Origin: Solimonas thermocellulolyticum
Lineage (GTDB): Bacteria > Pseudomonadota > Gammaproteobacteria > Nevskiales > Nevskiaceae
DNA: 64,000 nt
Assembly: GCF_040327995.1 (NCBI RefSeq)
Contig: NZ_JBEPIJ010000002.1
Span: forward strand, 124,001-188,000
Direction of reading: 5' to 3'
The notes below the pieces were generated by a model. It did not search any database, was not told the origin of the DNA, and saw only the letters and a program-made list of their open reading frames with translations. The translations under genes and the position numbers were made by a program. Numbering within the stretch: the stretch's first letter is position 1; each line of letters starts with the position of its first letter. Shown here piece by piece: positions 61,067 to 64,000 of the stretch.

Positions 61067-61099
61067 CGCAAAACGGGCAGAAAATGCCCACATTTTGCG
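61067..61099. other. Hairpin after tyrS
   Basis: CGCAAAA (61067-61073) pairs with TTTTGCG (61093-61099) and encloses GGGCA / TGCCC. It starts 13 bases after the tyrS stop and could end its transcript, but no T-run follows. Confidence 0.4.
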
Positions 61100-61181
61100 C
61101 ACGACGATCTCGTCAGAACGTCATTGAGAAACAAAAAATCGAGCAAAAACAATATCTTAATAACATATTGGCAAAGCCGCG

Positions 61182-61209
61182 TTGACGCCCCTCAAAAAAA
61201 CCCTATCAT
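61182..61209 (+). promoter_or_regulatory. rRNA operon promoter
   Basis: TTGACG (61182-61187), a 16-base spacer, then TATCAT (61204-61209). A/T-rich sequence directly upstream (61141-61180) looks like an UP element. A GC-rich stretch after the -10 box (CGCCTCCCCG) is the discriminator type linked to stringent control. It lies about 220 bases before the mature 16S 5' end. Confidence 0.8.
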
Positions 61210-61273
61210 TCGCCTCCCCGCTGACGGCGGCGGCGCAAAAGACGCCCAGTCAGCCAGCTCCTTAAAAGAACAA

Positions 61274-61299
61274 GCAAGTGATTTGTGTGGGTGCTCCCG
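61274..61299 (+). other. 16S processing stem, 5' strand
   Basis: This 26-base stretch pairs with 62980-63005 downstream of 16S apart from one 2x2 internal loop. The long helix that closes the 16S precursor is the normal RNase III substrate. An A/T-rich boxA-like stretch (GCTCCTTAAAAG) sits just before it. Confidence 0.85.
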
Positions 61300-61428
61300 T
61301 GAGCGTGGCGAAGCCACGCAACATCGAGAGTATCAACGTAAGCCAAGTCGATTGAGCTTCGAAGATATCTCTTCAGTGCCGTAGGCGTTTAGCCGCGCCG
61401 AAAGCAATAGGTTCAAGCTTTACACCTT

Positions 61429-62959
<1,531 letters not shown>

Positions 62960-62979
62960 AAGTATGCTTCAAAGCGCCT

Positions 62980-63005
62980 CGGGAGTGCCCACACAAATCA
63001 CTTGC
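62980..63005 (+). other. 16S processing stem, 3' strand
   Basis: Complement of the leader segment 61274-61299 (two mismatched positions), about 20 bases after the mature 16S 3' end. It closes the precursor 16S loop for RNase III. Confidence 0.85.
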
Positions 63006-63058
63006 GCACAGTCGGAATCGCCGAGCCGGCGATCTCCACCCGGAACAGGTACTGCCTG

Positions 63059-63135
63059 GGGTCTGTAGCTCAGCTGGTCAGAGCACACGCTTGATAAGCG
63101 TGGGGTCGCTGGTTCAAATCCAGCCAGACCCACCA
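63059..63135 (+). tRNA. tRNA-Ile (anticodon GAT)
   Basis: 77 bases with encoded CCA. Acceptor stem GGGTCTG / CAGACCC, anticodon loop TTGATAA, and T-loop GGTTCAAATCC. It is in the usual spacer position between 16S and 23S. Confidence 0.98.
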
Positions 63136-63168
63136 TCGCCGACGCAGACTCGCTTCGGGGCGGACTTC

Positions 63169-63244
63169 GGGGCCATAGCTCAGCTGGGAGAGCACCTGCT
63201 TTGCAAGCAGGGGGTCGTCGGTTCGATCCCGACTGGCTCCACCA
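63169..63244 (+). tRNA. tRNA-Ala (anticodon TGC)
   Basis: 76 bases with encoded CCA. Acceptor stem GGGGCCA / TGGCTCC with one G-T pair, anticodon loop TTTGCAA, and T-loop GGTTCGATCCC. It follows tRNA-Ile by 33 bases. Confidence 0.98.
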
Positions 63245-63251
63245 CGTTGAT

Positions 63252-63282
63252 TCAAGAAAGCCTGTTTGGCAGGCTTTCTTGA
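63252..63282 (+). other. Perfect 13-bp hairpin between tRNA-Ala and 23S
   Basis: TCAAGAAAGCCTG, loop TTTGG, then CAGGCTTTCTTGA. It lies inside the rRNA spacer, seven bases after the tRNA-Ala CCA. It may act in processing of the 23S side or as a structural barrier. A boxA-like GTTCTTTAACAAT follows at about 63302, as expected before 23S. Confidence 0.75.
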
Positions 63283-63458
63283 GTCCACCTCATGTGGTCC
63301 AGTTCTTTAACAATACGGTTTGTAGTTGAACACTGTAAGACATTACTGGTTGACGCGAGTCAATCAGACTCAATGCCTAAGGTGCTTGACGGCGTAAATG
63401 TTGTTGAGGTTGCGGTCCATGTAACTGAATGCCTTCACAAGAATGCTTGAGGTTATAT

Positions 63459-64000
63459 GGTCAAGTGACCAAGCGCATCTGGTGGATGCCTTGGCGGCAA
63501 CAGGCGATGAAGGACGTAGTAGCCTGCGATAAGCCTCGGGGAGCTGGCAAACAAGCTTTGATCCGAGGATTTCCGAATGGGGCAACCCAGCCCGCAAGGG
63601 CTATCTGCAGCTGAATCCATAGGCTGTAGAGGCGAACCCGGGGAACTGAAACATCTAAGTACCCGGAGGAAAAGAAATCAACCGAGATTCCGTAAGTAGT
63701 GGCGAGCGAACGCGGAGTAGCCCTTAAGCTTTTCATGTTCTAGCAGAAGATTCTGGAAAGTTTCGCCATAGTGGGTGATAGCCCCGTATGCGAAAGGACA
63801 TGGGAAGTGAAATCGAGTAAGGCGAGGCACGTGAAACCTTGTCTGAACATGGGGGGACCATCCTCCAAGGCTAAATACTCGTTGCCGACCGATAGTGAAC
63901 CAGTACCGTGAGGGAAAGGCGAAAAGAACCCCGGCGAGGGGAGTGAAATAGAACCTGAAACCGGATGCGTACAAGCAGTCAGAGCCCGAAAGGGTGATGG
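63459..64000 (+). rRNA. rrl: 23S ribosomal RNA, 5' part
   Basis: Starts near GGTCAAGTGACCAAGCG and continues with GGTGGATGCC, GCGATGAAGGACGTAGTAG and CTGCGATAAGC, the conserved domain I. The window ends 542 bases in. The 5' end is placed by analogy with E. coli. Confidence 0.97.

Noticed and set aside
61124..61384. 86-codon open frame in the rRNA leader
   Set aside because: It lies over the rrn promoter and processing stem; no ribosome site and no family.

Overview
The window is a 64 kb piece of a GC-rich gammaproteobacterial chromosome. Support comes from the gammaproteobacterial-type 16S rRNA (61429-62958), the Kdo/heptose LPS genes, the ubiquinone genes ubiE-ubiJ-ubiB, the AmpD/AmpE/AnmK muropeptide genes, and blocks whose order I recall from Pseudomonas (dapF-DUF484-xerC; hslV-hslU-DUF971; yibQ-ctp-envC ... 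yibN-grxC-secB; argC-bactofilin-erpA-anmK-M23-tyrS-rrn). The oxygenase and wax-ester gene content suggests a hydrocarbon-, steroid- or terpenoid-using lineage of the Nevskiales/Solimonadaceae or Immundisolibacter kind. I cannot fix the genus by eye.

Layout. 1-4.4 kb: the 3' part of an acyl-CoA synthetase, then an SRPBCC protein, a family III CoA-transferase of unusual architecture and an amidohydrolase, tightly packed. 4.3-8.4 kb: a large secreted M36 metallopeptidase with a GlyGly-CTERM-like tail, and an NnrU-like membrane protein. 8.5-14.6 kb: an LPS-core island (GT4, GT9, kdkA, waaA and two GT2-type genes). 14.7-25.8 kb: an oxidative catabolic cluster (TetR regulator behind a perfect 22-bp palindrome, cytochrome P450, rubredoxin, KshA-like Rieske oxygenase, [2Fe-2S] ferredoxin, DUF1329 protein, SDR, two aldehyde dehydrogenases converging on a palindromic terminator, and a WS/DGAT acyltransferase). 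25.9-27.8 kb: an orphan ParM-like actin with VOC and GFA genes.

27.9-45.7 kb is core genome: lysine/peptidoglycan precursor (dapF), dimer resolution (xerC), the HslVU protease behind a sigma-32 promoter, ubiquinone synthesis, envelope genes, redox and secretion genes, and an M16 protease. 45.7-50.7 kb holds ampD-ampE and a B12 group (btuF, PduO-type adenosyltransferase, btuB with a cobalamin riboswitch). 50.7-54.2 kb: an IMPase-type phosphatase, a HAD phosphatase, rppH, bfd (Fur box) and bfr, hemJ. 54.3-61.1 kb: argC, a DUF6776-type protein, bactofilin, erpA, anmK, an M23 endopeptidase and tyrS. The window ends in an rRNA operon: promoter, 16S, tRNA-Ile(GAT), tRNA-Ala(TGC) and the 5' end of 23S.

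The part most likely to hold undescribed biology is the catabolic cluster at 14.7-25.8 kb. It pairs two different mono-oxygenation systems with two different small iron-sulfur carriers under an apparent dedicated repressor. Next are the orphan chromosomal actin and a multi-hairpin intergenic element at 58.1 kb. No CRISPR array, insertion sequence, prophage or complete mobile element was seen.
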